Source: Chamaecrista fasciculata
Taxonomy: Eukaryota > Streptophyta > Magnoliopsida > Fabales > Fabaceae
Length of the DNA stretch: 64,000 bases
Reading direction: 5' to 3'
Assembly (NCBI GenBank): GCA_003254925.1
Contig: QANZ01030783.1
Span: forward strand, 121,452-185,451
Shown here: positions 46,613 to 57,300 of the stretch, in pieces
Position numbering within the stretch: the stretch's first letter is position 1
Layout of the letters: every line of letters starts with the position of its first letter
The notes under the pieces: generated by a model
Seen by the model: only the letters and a program-made list of their open reading frames with translations
Database searches by the model: none
Told to the model about the DNA's origin: nothing
Position numbers and translations under genes: made by a program

Positions 46613-49319
46613 ATGGAAGGGTTGGTGAGTTCTAGGATCAACCCAGCTTGTGCTTATAGTAGAAAACTTCAGTTTCGTTTGCTTCCTTCCTCTACGCTGC
46701 GGCTGAGGAAGAGTGTCTCAGGGTTTCCATTGGGGATTATGAAGCAGCCCTCATCCTTCAATGTAACTGCTGCTTCAATTCAACCAATTGGGGGTTCAAA
46801 AGTGAGCCAGTCTGGGAACACGGTGCCTTCCAAAGGTTATCTATCACTGTGGTGTTGTTTATTAGATCCAGGATTCTGAAATCAATAATCATACTATTGA
46901 TTGTCTGTTTCTTAAAATGATAGAGATTCTTGAGCTTTGGAGAAATGCTGATGCTGTGTGCTTTGATGTCGATAGCACTGTCTGCGTGGATGAGGGTATT
47001 GATGAGCTCGCTGAATTTTGTGGAGCTGGAAAGGCCGTTGCTGAATGGACTGCTAGGTTGGCTTGACTATAAATACTTGAATCTTTCTGCTTTGAAATCT
47101 TTTATCTCTGATTTGTGTATTGGATTTTCCTAGAGCAATGGGTGGTTCTGTTCCTTTTGAGGAGGCCTTGGCTGCGAGACTATCTTTGTTCAGTCCCTCA
47201 TTGTCTCAAGTCCAGAATTTTCTGGAGCAAAGGCCCCCAAGGTAGGAGTGATGCTATTAACCATCTTGAGCATTTATTGGGTTGAGCAGACAGAACATTT
47301 TGGTAAAAACTGCACTTGCTTCCTGGATTATTAATTTGCCTCCAAGTGTGATGGTAGGCTGGCTATTCCTAGTGAATAATTGTTCACCAATTATAAAATT
47401 GAATATCCGAATTGTGAAAAATATAATCAGTATCTTCTTCAACACTTTGTAGTTTTCATCTTTATTTTTTGTGTATTATTGTTGCAAGTAGTTATGTGAT
47501 GTCTATGAGTTCACAGACTTAAGAATAGGTGTCGGATGCCTACTCAGATCTACCATTCACTTTATCCAAATTTCTTTTACTGTTTTAAATTATCCATGTG
47601 TGTCTGGGGTAGGTATATCAGCATTCAGAATAAAGTGAAGAATTAAGACAGTTATAACCAAGAGAGTTTATTCGATGTCACTTGGAATGGGCTATGTAAC
47701 AACATCTGTAGTTTTTATTAGGCAGTAACCAATTTATGAGAAATGCCATATCCTTTCCCCTACCTAATTCTTATCTGGTCACCTGGTGCAAGTGTTTTGG
47801 ATATATCTGCTTTCAGTCCACAGAAGAGAAGTCCTTTATGGTGTCTACAGCTAAAACCTATATTCCTTTATACTCAAATCATCTACTTAATGGAAATTTC
47901 ATCGTGAAATGCAATGATCTATCCTTTTTTCTTTTAAAAGAAAAGTTTACTTTATATGTGTGCGTTTATATTTAGGAAAAAACTTATATCAAGTTCCTTA
48001 TATCCTTGCTATCAAGTTCCTCCAATCACAAGTTTTAATTAAATTCTCTCTCTTCAATATTTAACATAGTGTGGAGAATTGAATGCTTCTTTCTTTTAGG
48101 TAACAAAAAAGATTTTTCAACTTTCCCTATGTCTAGCCATTGTAAACTTTGTTTGACAAGGGGTGAAATCTGTATTGTAAAATTTAAAGTTTTGTTCTTC
48201 TCAATGTGCAGGCTTTCCCCTGGCATTCAAGAGTTAGTTGAGAAGCTAAAGGCTAATCAAAAACATGTTTATCTGATCTCGGGGGGCTTCCGTCAAATGA
48301 TCAATGTATGAGGAAAGCTATAACTAATGGTTCTTCAATTTGTTTCATTTCGATGAGAGTAGGAAATTATTAGTTACTACTGTTACTAATAGGATGAATT
48401 TGAGTACACCCATTTTGAATTGACCTTGCACTTGAAATATTTAAGATGATTTTCATAGCTCATCAAGGCCGCAACTTTAAGAATTTAATGCAGCAAATTT
48501 CATATTTAATAAGCATGTTGTGTACATCATTCAGGGCAATGAATTAGATACTTTATTTGCTTTCTAATTACTAAGACACTTCTCCTGAAGCCTGTCGCGT
48601 CGATACTCGGAATTCCTCGAGAGAATATTTTTGCCAATCAACTGCTTTTTGGTAGCTCCGGAGAGTTTACTGGGTTTGATAAGAATGAGCCAACATCAAG
48701 GAGCGGTGGAAAAGCTACTGCAGTGCAACAAATCAGGAAGGTTAGTATTGCATCTGCTTGTTAATTTTTACCAACTACATTGCTTGTAAATATCATCACA
48801 ACTTGTATTTCAGGTTCATGGCTACAAAACATTAGCTATGATAGGGGATGGTGCAACTGATCTTGAGGTTAGTAAAACCTTTCAAATTTCTGTGAATATC
48901 ACGGACCAACTGTGGGCTAATACTTTGACTTGAGGTTGAGGGTACTTGTTGAAGTAGCTGTCTATATTGGTTTTCATATTTTCTAATCTATTTTTGTGAA
49001 CATAAAGGCTTCTTTCTTGTTCCCACACAAACCCAAGCAATTAAAAAAAACCGTCAGTGATGTTAATAAGCAGAACTATTCTCTGAATAAACTTATTCTA
49101 GTAAACTTTTGGATAAAATAGTTGTATATAGTTGATTGTTATTCTAATATATCATGCATGGTTTTTTTTAAACTGTTCTGTTTTCACGTTTAGGCTCGTA
49201 GACCAGGTGGTGCTGACTTGTTCATCTGCTACGCGGGTGTTCAATTTAGAGAATCTGTTGCTGCAAAAGCTGATTGGCTAGTTTTTAATTTTAATGACCT
49301 CATAAATTCGCTGGGGTAG
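46613..49319 (+). CDS. PSP: Phosphoserine phosphatase, chloroplastic (295 aa, 7 exons)
   Basis: Exons: 46613-46835, 46924-47056, 47134-47241, 48212-48305, 48591-48740, 48814-48867, 49194-49319. All junctions keep phase. The enzyme catalyses the last step of the phosphorylated serine pathway, O-phospho-L-serine to L-serine, in plastids. The first ~65 residues are Ser/Arg-rich with few acids (SSRINPACAYSRKLQFR), a typical transit peptide. HAD-superfamily motifs are intact: motif I FDVDSTVC near 88-95 (nucleophile Asp and acid/base Asp), motif II Ser/Gly in LISGGFRQM, the conserved Lys in SGGKATAVQQIRK, and motif IV GDGATDLEA. Length fits the plant family. Intron 3 carries a dispersed repeat (about 47970-48060). 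Confidence 0.95.
47970..48060. repeat. Dispersed repeat in phosphoserine phosphatase intron 3
   Basis: Diverged copy of 26885-26985: both carry 'agttccttatat..ttgctat.a.gttc.tc.aatca.aagtt' followed by 'attctctctct'. Element type unknown. Confidence 0.55.
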
Positions 49320-50142
49320 CTCCATTTACATTCAGTTTCTTGTGAGCCCAAATGGCTAGTCTCTTTTTTTTTTCTTCATTTATTTTTGTGTGTTTTGTTG
49401 ATTAAAAGGGGGTATTAAGGTTAAGGAAGATGCTCCTCTATATATTAAGAGTATACAAGAGTGAGGAAATGAACTTGTGTATTTCTTTTTTGAGTACCAT
49501 CAAATTTTGTTTGGTGAATCAATTTTGTTGCGGTGGTTAATGGTTATTATTTCTTGTACGTGCTTGTTATCTGATGTTGATTATAACTGTACAATTTGAT
49601 TGTTTACAAATACCCCAGTGAACTAAACTGAACTAATATAAATCTTTGTTTTGCCTAAATTTGAATTTGATCAGATTATAATCTTTTATATATCCTAACC
49701 CCAAACAAATAAATATGTTTATGTATTTATGTATGTATATAATCCTTCATGTTCAGTAAGAATTATTGAAGTGGGACTCTTTCGTCCATGTTAATTCTTT
49801 TCAAGTTCAAGTAATCAAACTTGTCAGTTTCATGCTATTGTCATGAACATTGTTTTTGGAAATATGTTTTCATTTTGCCATTAAAATCAAATTTTCTTAT
49901 GTCTATTATTGTTATTTAGTATCATTGTGGGCTTTCCTTAATAATCGTTTTTAGTTGTTTGTTTCTCTGGATGCTAGACAAATGTGGCCCGAGAGTAAGT
50001 AAAAAGGAGCAAAGTAAATTCGAGAACAAAATTTTTGAAGTGTTCTTTTTCAAACATATAGCAACAATTTTGATTGCAAAAGTGAAAAAGAAGAAGCATA
50101 TTTTGTATTTTTATTGAAAAATTTAAAATTCTAAAACATGCA
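49320..50142. other. 3' flank of phosphoserine phosphatase and intergenic DNA
   Basis: Probable 3' UTR to about 49,700, then AT-rich sequence. No gene seen. Confidence 0.5.
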
Positions 50143-50202
50143 AAAACTAGTAGTAGTCCTTTTTTTTGGCCAGAAAAGAAAGGAAAACTAGTAGTAGTCC
50201 TT
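50143..50202 (-). mobile_element. Micro-insertion: poly(T)ggccag..., 19-bp target duplication
   Basis: The repeat aaaactagtagtagtcctt (50143-50161, 50184-50202) flanks ttttttggccagaaaagaaagg. On the minus strand it reads head ...tctggcc then poly(A), as at 41281 and 42982. Confidence 0.8.
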
Positions 50203-50381
50203 AACTCGTTATAGTCTTATAATTTGATTATTAGGACCCGTAGTTTAAATCAGACATTTTTTTTAAATAAAGTATCAAAGATTAAAATACTTAATGCGTC
50301 TGTTAATACCTCACGGACATATAAAATTCAAGAAATAATAAATATAAAAGTATATGTTGATAAATAATAAATATATTCAAC

Positions 50382-50423
50382 TTGATATTTCAATACTGGC
50401 AAAAAAAAATTGATATTTCAATA
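50382..50423 (+). mobile_element. Micro-insertion: ctggc + poly(A), 14-bp target duplication
   Basis: The perfect repeat ttgatatttcaata (50382-50395, 50410-50423) flanks ctggcaaaaaaaaa. This is the cleanest example: five bases plus nine A. Confidence 0.85.
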
Positions 50424-51214
50424 AAATATATGTTGATAAATAGTTTGAAATCTCATAAAATAAATAATAAAAATATTAAAAGATCATATATAAATAACAA
50501 GAATAGTAAGAAGTAAAATATATTTTCTTTTTTTCATTTATAATGTGAATTATATTTTATATTATTTAATGTGTTAATATATAATTTTAAAGTTAAAAAC
50601 ATTTAAGCATACCTTTTCTTTTATTTTTGTTATTAAGAAGAAAACTGCCTCGAAAATTCCTTGATGCACAAAGCCACAAACATTATCCTTTCAAAGAAAA
50701 TATTATCTTCACAAGACGCTTCAACCTATTGATTCCTGTCCTTTCATCATCAACTTTCTTTAAAAAAATTCTCAATTTTATAAACTTGACAATTTTATTC
50801 CTCAATTTCGTTGACATTGAGAATAAAAGCAATATAATCTTTCGTTAATAATCTGAACTTCTTAAAAGTATTTTATAATTAAAAAAATTGTTTAGAAAAA
50901 ATAGAAAAAGGGAAAAGGCAAGAGGAGGAGAGGATAGAGTTTTTGCTCGTCTGTTTGTTTATTTGGTTAAAGGGTCATCTTGATCCTAAGGGCGTGTTTA
51001 GATTGGGGAGATTGGGGAGAAGGGGGAGGGGAGGGGAAGATTAGAGAACTCTCCCATTGTTTGGGGAGAGAGATAATGAAGGAGTAGAGTAGGGAGGAGG
51101 GAGGATGATGAAGGATTTCAATTCTAGTACAAATTTAAAATACCTCAATTTGGGGTATTTCAAAGGATTTTAAAACTGCACTTTTTTTTTTGTAACAATT
51201 TTTAATTTAAATAG

Positions 51215-51612
51215 TCATTATGGTCTTCAAACTATGAGGTTAGTTTCATTTTGGTCCTCTAGTTATTTTTTGTTCTGTTTTAGTCCTCAAATTATGGGAT
51301 TATTTTGGTCCTCAAACTAATCTTTGTTTCTTTTGATTCTCAAACTATTTTTTGTTCTATTTTGGTCCTCAAACTATTTTTTATTTTATTTTGGTCCTCA
51401 AACTATTTCTTATTCCATTTTGGTCCTTAAACTATTTTTTATTTTATTTTTGTCCTCAAACAATTTCTTATTCCATTTTGGTCCTTAAACTATTTTTTGT
51501 TTTGGTCCTCAAACTATTTTTTATTTTGTTTTGGTCCTCAAACTATTTTTTATTTTATTTTGGTCCTCAAACTATTTCTTATTCCATTTTGGTCCTTAAA
51601 CTATTTTTTTGT
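51215..51612. repeat. 29-bp minisatellite, type A (second locus)
   Basis: About 13 units of ggtcctcaaactattttttattttatttt with drift. The leader (tcttcaaactatgaggttagtttcatttt) is the same as at 14360-14690, so both arrays descend from one ancestor. Confidence 0.85.
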
Positions 51613-52310
51613 TTTGGACCCGCCTCAAAAAATTTGGTTCGGGCCAGCCCTGTTGGGAAAAATCGGCTCGGGCCGAACTGGTCGGAAAAATTTGACTCGG
51701 GTCGCCCGGTTGGAAAAATTTGCCTCGGACTGGTCTAGTCGGAAAAATTCATCTCGGGCCGACCCGTTCGAAAAAATTCGGCTCGGGCCGGCCCTGTCGG
51801 AAAAATTTGACTCGGGCTGGCTCGGTTGGAAAAATTTGTCTTGGGCCAGCTCTGTCAGAAAAATTTAGCTCGGGCCGACTCGGTCTAAAAAATTCGGCTC
51901 GGGCTGGCCCTATCAGAAAAATTCGACTCGGGCTGGCCTGGTCGAAAAAATTTGTCTCGGGTCGGTTCGATTGGAAAAATTTGTCTCGGGCCGGCCCGGT
52001 CGGAAAATTTTGGCTCGGGCTCGCTTAGTCGGGAACAATCGGCCAGGGCCAATCCGGTCAGAAAAATTTGTCTCGAACCGACCAAGTCGAAAAAATTCAG
52101 CTCGGGCCGGCCAGGTCGAAAAAAATACAGCTCGAGTCGGCCCGGTTGAAAAAATTCGGTTTGGGACGACCCTGTCAAAAAAATTTTGCTTGGGCTGTCG
52201 CAGTCAGAAAAATTGGGCTCAGGCCGGCCCGGTCAAAAAGATTCGGCTCGGCCCAGCCCGGTCGCAAAAATTCAGCTCGGCCCGCTCGTAAAAATTAGGC
52301 TTGGTTAGAA
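51613..52310. repeat. 29-bp minisatellite, type B (GC-rich)
   Basis: About 24 tandem units of the form gtcggaaaaatttgactcgg + gccggcccg, directly following the type A array and with the same 29-bp period. The long open frames on both strands (e.g. 51497-51868, 51720-52028) are products of the repeat. Confidence 0.88.
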
Positions 52311-52394
52311 AAAATTAACGTATTTTTATTTATTTATTTATTTATGTTAATTAAATAATTAATCTGATATTGCTTAATCTTTATATTAAAAATA

Positions 52395-52679
52395 GAGTAA
52401 ACTACTAAATTGGTCCCTGGATTATTGACTCGCTGTCAAATTGGTCCCCGAATTTAGGAAATTGACAAATAGGTCCCCGAATTTTTCTAACGAGTCAAAT
52501 AGGTCCTTCTGTGCATGTTATTCGGGGACCTATTTGACTAACGTTAGAAAAATTCGGGGACCTATTTGACTCGTTAGAAAAATTTGAGGACCTATTTGTC
52601 AATTTTCTAAATTCAGGGACCAATCTGTCAGCGAGCCAATAATCCAGGGACTAATTTGGTAGTTTACTCATTAAAAATA
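52395..52679. mobile_element. Mutator-type MITE (285 bp)
   Basis: The inverted ends gagtaaactactaaattggt and complement are flanked by a perfect 10-bp match attaaaaata (52385-52394, 52680-52689). It is nested in the Harbinger-like element, to the right of the arrays. Confidence 0.88.
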
Positions 52680-52904
52680 GTTAGATTTTCTTAATTTTCT
52701 AAACAATGTTAAAATGGGGTAAAATAATAAATTGACACTAATGTCATAACTTAATCCTTCAATATCCTCTACTTCAATTTTTTGATAATCCAAACAAGGG
52801 GGAGAGATTGAGAGGATTAATCCCCCTTCTCTCCCCTTCCCTCCCCCTCCAATCTCCTCTCTCCCCTCCCCTCCTTAAATCCAAACAAACCCTAAGTGTA
52901 TGTT

Positions 52905-53375
52905 TTAAGTTCATTTTGATTCATTATATTTTAAAATATTCAAATTAGTCTTAAATATTTGCAAAATATTTCATTTTGGTTCTAAACTATTGAATATGAC
53001 TTGTTTCAAGTTCAAAGTGATGAGTTTAGAGCTACATATTGTTCTCGAAGAGTATTTTCTCTATACAATTAGAATCGTCAACAAACGAGATCAAATCGGT
53101 CCTAAAAGTAGACCGTTTATTTCATGGTCAAACAAACAAAGTTGATTATATTTCTCTCGTTTTAAATTCGAATACAACGAATTTGGAGCTACGAGTTTTC
53201 CTTAACAAGTCCTTTGAATTTGAAATGAAAGACGAGAGAAATATGACCAAATTCAATAGTCTAGGACCAAAATGAAACATTTTACCAATATTTAGGATCA
53301 ATTTGAATATTTTGGAATATAATGGACCAAAATGAATATTAGGGCATATATTTATGACCAAAATGAGCATTTGAC
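52905..53375. repeat. Decayed Mutator-type MITE relative
   Basis: Internal blocks 'atcgtcaacaaacgagatcaaat' and 'ttgtttgaccatgaaat' (in inverse order) match the 62026-62537 element and about 6730-7130. The ends are hard to fix. Confidence 0.5.
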
Positions 53376-53499
53376 CTATTTATTTCATTCTTTTTGAAAA
53401 ATAGAAGTTTTTTTTATTTATTTTGAAAAATAGAAGTTAGTATGTGATGTAAGACTCTCTGAAAACCCTAAAAAAAATAAAATAAAATTCGAAGATAAA

Positions 53500-54385
53500 A
53501 TGAAATTCATTAATAATTTATCTATCACTGATTTTTATTTGTGAAGACTTGTTAGGTGTAGCCGTTTAGGTGTCTGTTTCTGTGGAGATAAAGGCGTCGC
53601 TGGTCTTTTTCTTCCAAGGAATTCAACCTCCAAGATTTGACGAACATCGTATTGAAAAGTTGGGTATGCTATAGATTTTCCTTTTTGCGTGACGGATTCT
53701 CAGAAAGAAGCTTTTATGATTTTGTTTAGCTATCATTTATGACAGAAAGAAAGCAGCTTGAGGTGTTCATCATATCATGATTTTTCTCTTCTCGACCCTG
53801 CATCCAATTCGACTGTGGTCCCTTCTTTTTGGCGAAATGGGTTGGTATTAATGGTATAATTCTTGTGTTTTACAGAGAAGAAGATAATTTTCAGAAGGAT
53901 TTGGCTTGTAATTTTACGTATGTCATTATAAAAGTTGGTTCGTGGGAGTTGCTGAAGTTTCTGGGGTGTTTGTGGCTTTTGTTGCCCACATTGATTGAAA
54001 TCTGATGCTCTTCAAAGTTGACGTAAATTTGTGAATCTTCCTTCTTTTGTTGCTAATGCAAATGACTAGCGGAAAAGCATTGGGGATAGGTATCTTATGT
54101 TTAGATTCGTGAGTGATAGGATTCTAATGGATTTGAAACTGAAACTTAGGAGGAGGAAAATGTGTTTCGTGGATAAGGGGTTTTGGTTTTATTTATCTGG
54201 AAGTGTTTTGTAGCTCCCATTCAATTGCTTATTATTACCAGAATGCTTGGAGGAAATTGCACTAAAAATTGATGGAATATTTTTCTCTTGGCTGGTTGAT
54301 GCTAATTATTGAAGAAAGATGATAGTTTGTATGGTGGAGTTTGGATAGTGGACTTTTTTTTTTTCTGTGGTGGGGAGATACAAAA
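53500..54385 (+). promoter_or_regulatory. Upstream region and probable long 5' leader of the POLAR-like gene
   Basis: Less AT-rich than the DNA to its left, with plausible donor and acceptor sites (ag|gtatgc near 53664, cag| near 53893), so a 5' UTR intron is possible. Several short upstream ATGs are present. Nothing firmer can be said. Confidence 0.35.
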
Positions 54386-57300
54386 ATGGATTTGTGGGTG
54401 GTTGCTGCAGCTGCTGGAGCTGGGTACTTGGCTAAATATTGGAACAAACATTCAAAGAATAGTGATGGCTCATCTCAGTTGTCTTTGTTTTCAGAGGAAT
54501 CCAAATTTGGGAATCCTGAGACCCCCAGCCATCCGTTTCACCGACATGTCTGGAGAGATAAATTAGGCAAAGATGTTTCTTCGGATTTAGATTCACTGGG
54601 TCGTCTTTTGGGAGGGGAAGTGACATGCTTCGGAACTTACAGCAAGAGTAATGTACTTCCTGTATTGAACCTACCACTACCAAATTCACCTAATGAGAAT
54701 TTTAAAGTAAATGAAGATGAAAATGAGCAAAGCTCTAATATTGGTGGTAATAATCGGTCCCAGTTTTCTGATTCTTCTGCAGAAGAAGTCGGTTCTAAAC
54801 ATCATTCTGCTGGAAAGAGAACCTCTCTCAGGACTAGATATTTGTATAGACATTTTAGTAGACCAGTAAATTCATTGGAGAGTTGCTTGATGGCACAGCT
54901 AGGCAAGGAACATGCAAAAATGGAAGAATATGTATTCAGCTCTCTTCCATCACCTTCCAAAGCCACGAGGTCCTTCCTTGTTAGTGATGGGAGCAGAATA
55001 ATCAGCAGAAAAAGTGCTGATTATGGCAGTGCAATAAATCAAAGTCAGGAATATGAGTTGCATATGAAAGACTTACATGAAAGAGATAGAAATGTATTTG
55101 GGGTTCCTTCTTTACCTAGAATTGGATCTTGGCAGGATCCCAAGAAGATGAAACTTAAGGCAGGAAAAAAGCGGAGTGGAAGATTGAACTCTTCCAAAAG
55201 CATGTTTCGCGGAAAGAACATCCAAAATCAACATGGTATGATTCTGATTTCAATGTGATAGTTTTAACATATGCATCTTTCCAAATGTCACTTATTTTTT
55301 CTGTCTTAAACATGCCCATGATTAAGCTGAGGAAATTCATCAGACTGCTCATGTGACTATCTATGTTTAGTTACAGTCTCTTTTTATACTGTAGTTTGTA
55401 GTTGAAAAGACAATCAAATCTGATTTTGTTTTCACGTCCATGTGCTGGTTGTACATTTCTTGCAGTTAAGTAGTCCCCAAGAATGAGACTCATGTTTTTA
55501 TTTATTTACAATCTTTTGAACATTAAAAGTTGCTGAAAAGTTTAGTTTCACTATTCATACTTCTCCCGAGAAGTGACATCCAAACACTCAGTTAAACGTT
55601 GTCATTGTTCCTCCATAAAAATGATGTATGGGCTAGGGTGAGATAACATGTTGACCAAAGCTAGCTTTTCTATCCCAGACAATAACCTTCAAATGAATTA
55701 GGTTCTTTCGTAAGATGATATCATGCTCATGTATCAGGTAATTGATTTGTGTCATGCAAAATGTGTGTCTTTACTTTGTTAACTACATGTGCTGACACTT
55801 ATTTAATCATCAGATGCTATGTTTATCTTCAGTCTTGGAATTTCTTTCGGGATAATAATTTCCATGATGGCAAGTAAAAGAGAAGTTGACAGTTTGAGAG
55901 ACCTGTTAAAGCAAACTGAACACTTGGTTCAAGATCTACAAGAGGAACTCGAAATGAAAGATTCAGTGACAGTGAAAGAGTTAAATAATGAGAATTATGG
56001 TTCACAGGACACGTGCAATAATTCGTTTTATGAAAAGGAGCTTAATGGGTTTTCCCTTGAAAGGCATATGGGTAACTCTCTAAGAAATGATAGCAAGGAA
56101 TTATATTATCAGAGGGAAGACGAAAGTTCAGGATCTATGAGCAAAATCGAAGCTGAGCTTGAAGCTGAACTTGAGAGATTGGGATTGAACATGAATACAT
56201 CTGGCCTCGACAGAAGATTATCCGACCTTGTTGAGGTAAGCTTACATGTTTAACTTTGCATCTTCAAGTAATTGCATAATTGTACTGCACGCATCATGTC
56301 TTTATATGCAATGCCAATTGGTATGGTCTGGGAATATGGTTGTTCTCATGGGTGTTATGTTATTGCTCATCATAAATAGATAGATCTCATGTTAGGTAGT
56401 GGTGGAAGGACAAAGAAAATTTCCCTTTTTGATTTGAAGTCTTGTGTTTGTATTTGCTAGCAACTTTCATATGGCATAGGGTTTTTCTTATCTTCTCAAA
56501 CTTAAAGCAGCATGTTTATGACTTTAGTTAACATATCTTAATAAATAGAAAAAACTGGCTCAAAAGCTGTACACAGTTTTTTGGATTTATATGCTCCTAT
56601 CAGACATTTATTTCTTTTTTTAAAGACCTTCTGCTTCTGATGACCTCCTGTATCTTGTTCTTATTTCAACAAAGGAAGAAAACATAATGAACAAAAAAGG
56701 AGAACAGAACAGTTATAGAGTTTACTATCTTTTTGGTGTTCACTGCACCATGACATGCATGGAGTTTTGCTGTATATCACTGCACTTTCTATTTGATAAT
56801 TTAATGTGATGATTGTTGTTGGTATGATATGGAAGTTGGCATGTGGATTTTGAAGGTTAGTGTTATCATGATTATATTGGCATACATAGGCTGAATACAA
56901 TACATTTTGAAGACCTTGGTCTGCCGTTGATTTTCAGATCTATTTCAGTATCATAGCCTTACAATAAGTATAGATAACAGTTACGAGTCATAATTCTTAA
57001 TGTTTGAGTGTTAAATTAGCTAATTGTACCAATTACTTTAATACCTGGTTAGTAAATATTATGCTACAGGATGGGCTTCAGCTTCATTTAGTTTCTATTT
57101 TATTAGGAATTGCTATTGTCACACTAACTGTAATGTCCTGGCAAAACCTTGCATTGGACGCAAAGCAGGAAAACGTAGTACATCCATACTTTTTTTTTTT
57201 TTGGTTATTTTCGGAAGTCACAAATTACGTACCTTAATCTCACCTTCTATGTGAAACACACTTTCAAATTTCAATTTTTATTGTAGCCTTTCTCTTGTTT

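Larger units (their letters stand above)
50990..52892. mobile_element. PIF-Harbinger-like non-autonomous element (1.9 kb) carrying minisatellites
   Basis: The ends gggcgtgtttagattgggga and ...tccaaacaaaccc are imperfect inverted repeats flanked by taa (50987-50989, 52893-52895). Subterminal purine-rich gggagaagggggagggg on the left is mirrored by pyrimidine-rich sequence on the right. The interior holds two 29-bp arrays and a nested Mutator-type MITE. No transposase frame. Confidence 0.7.

Noticed and set aside
46285-46635. 116-codon frame upstream of phosphoserine phosphatase
   Set aside because: Hydrophobic low-complexity translation of the 5' leader in a frame different from the enzyme.
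51352-52298. Several overlapping open frames of 65-128 codons on both strands, translating to repeats such as WSSNYFLF or KKFGSGRPGRKN
   Set aside because: Products of a 29-bp tandem array; the period is not a multiple of three, so all frames repeat. Not genes.
51613-52310. Regularly spaced repeats that might suggest a CRISPR array
   Set aside because: Units are directly tandem without unique spacers, in a plant nuclear genome.
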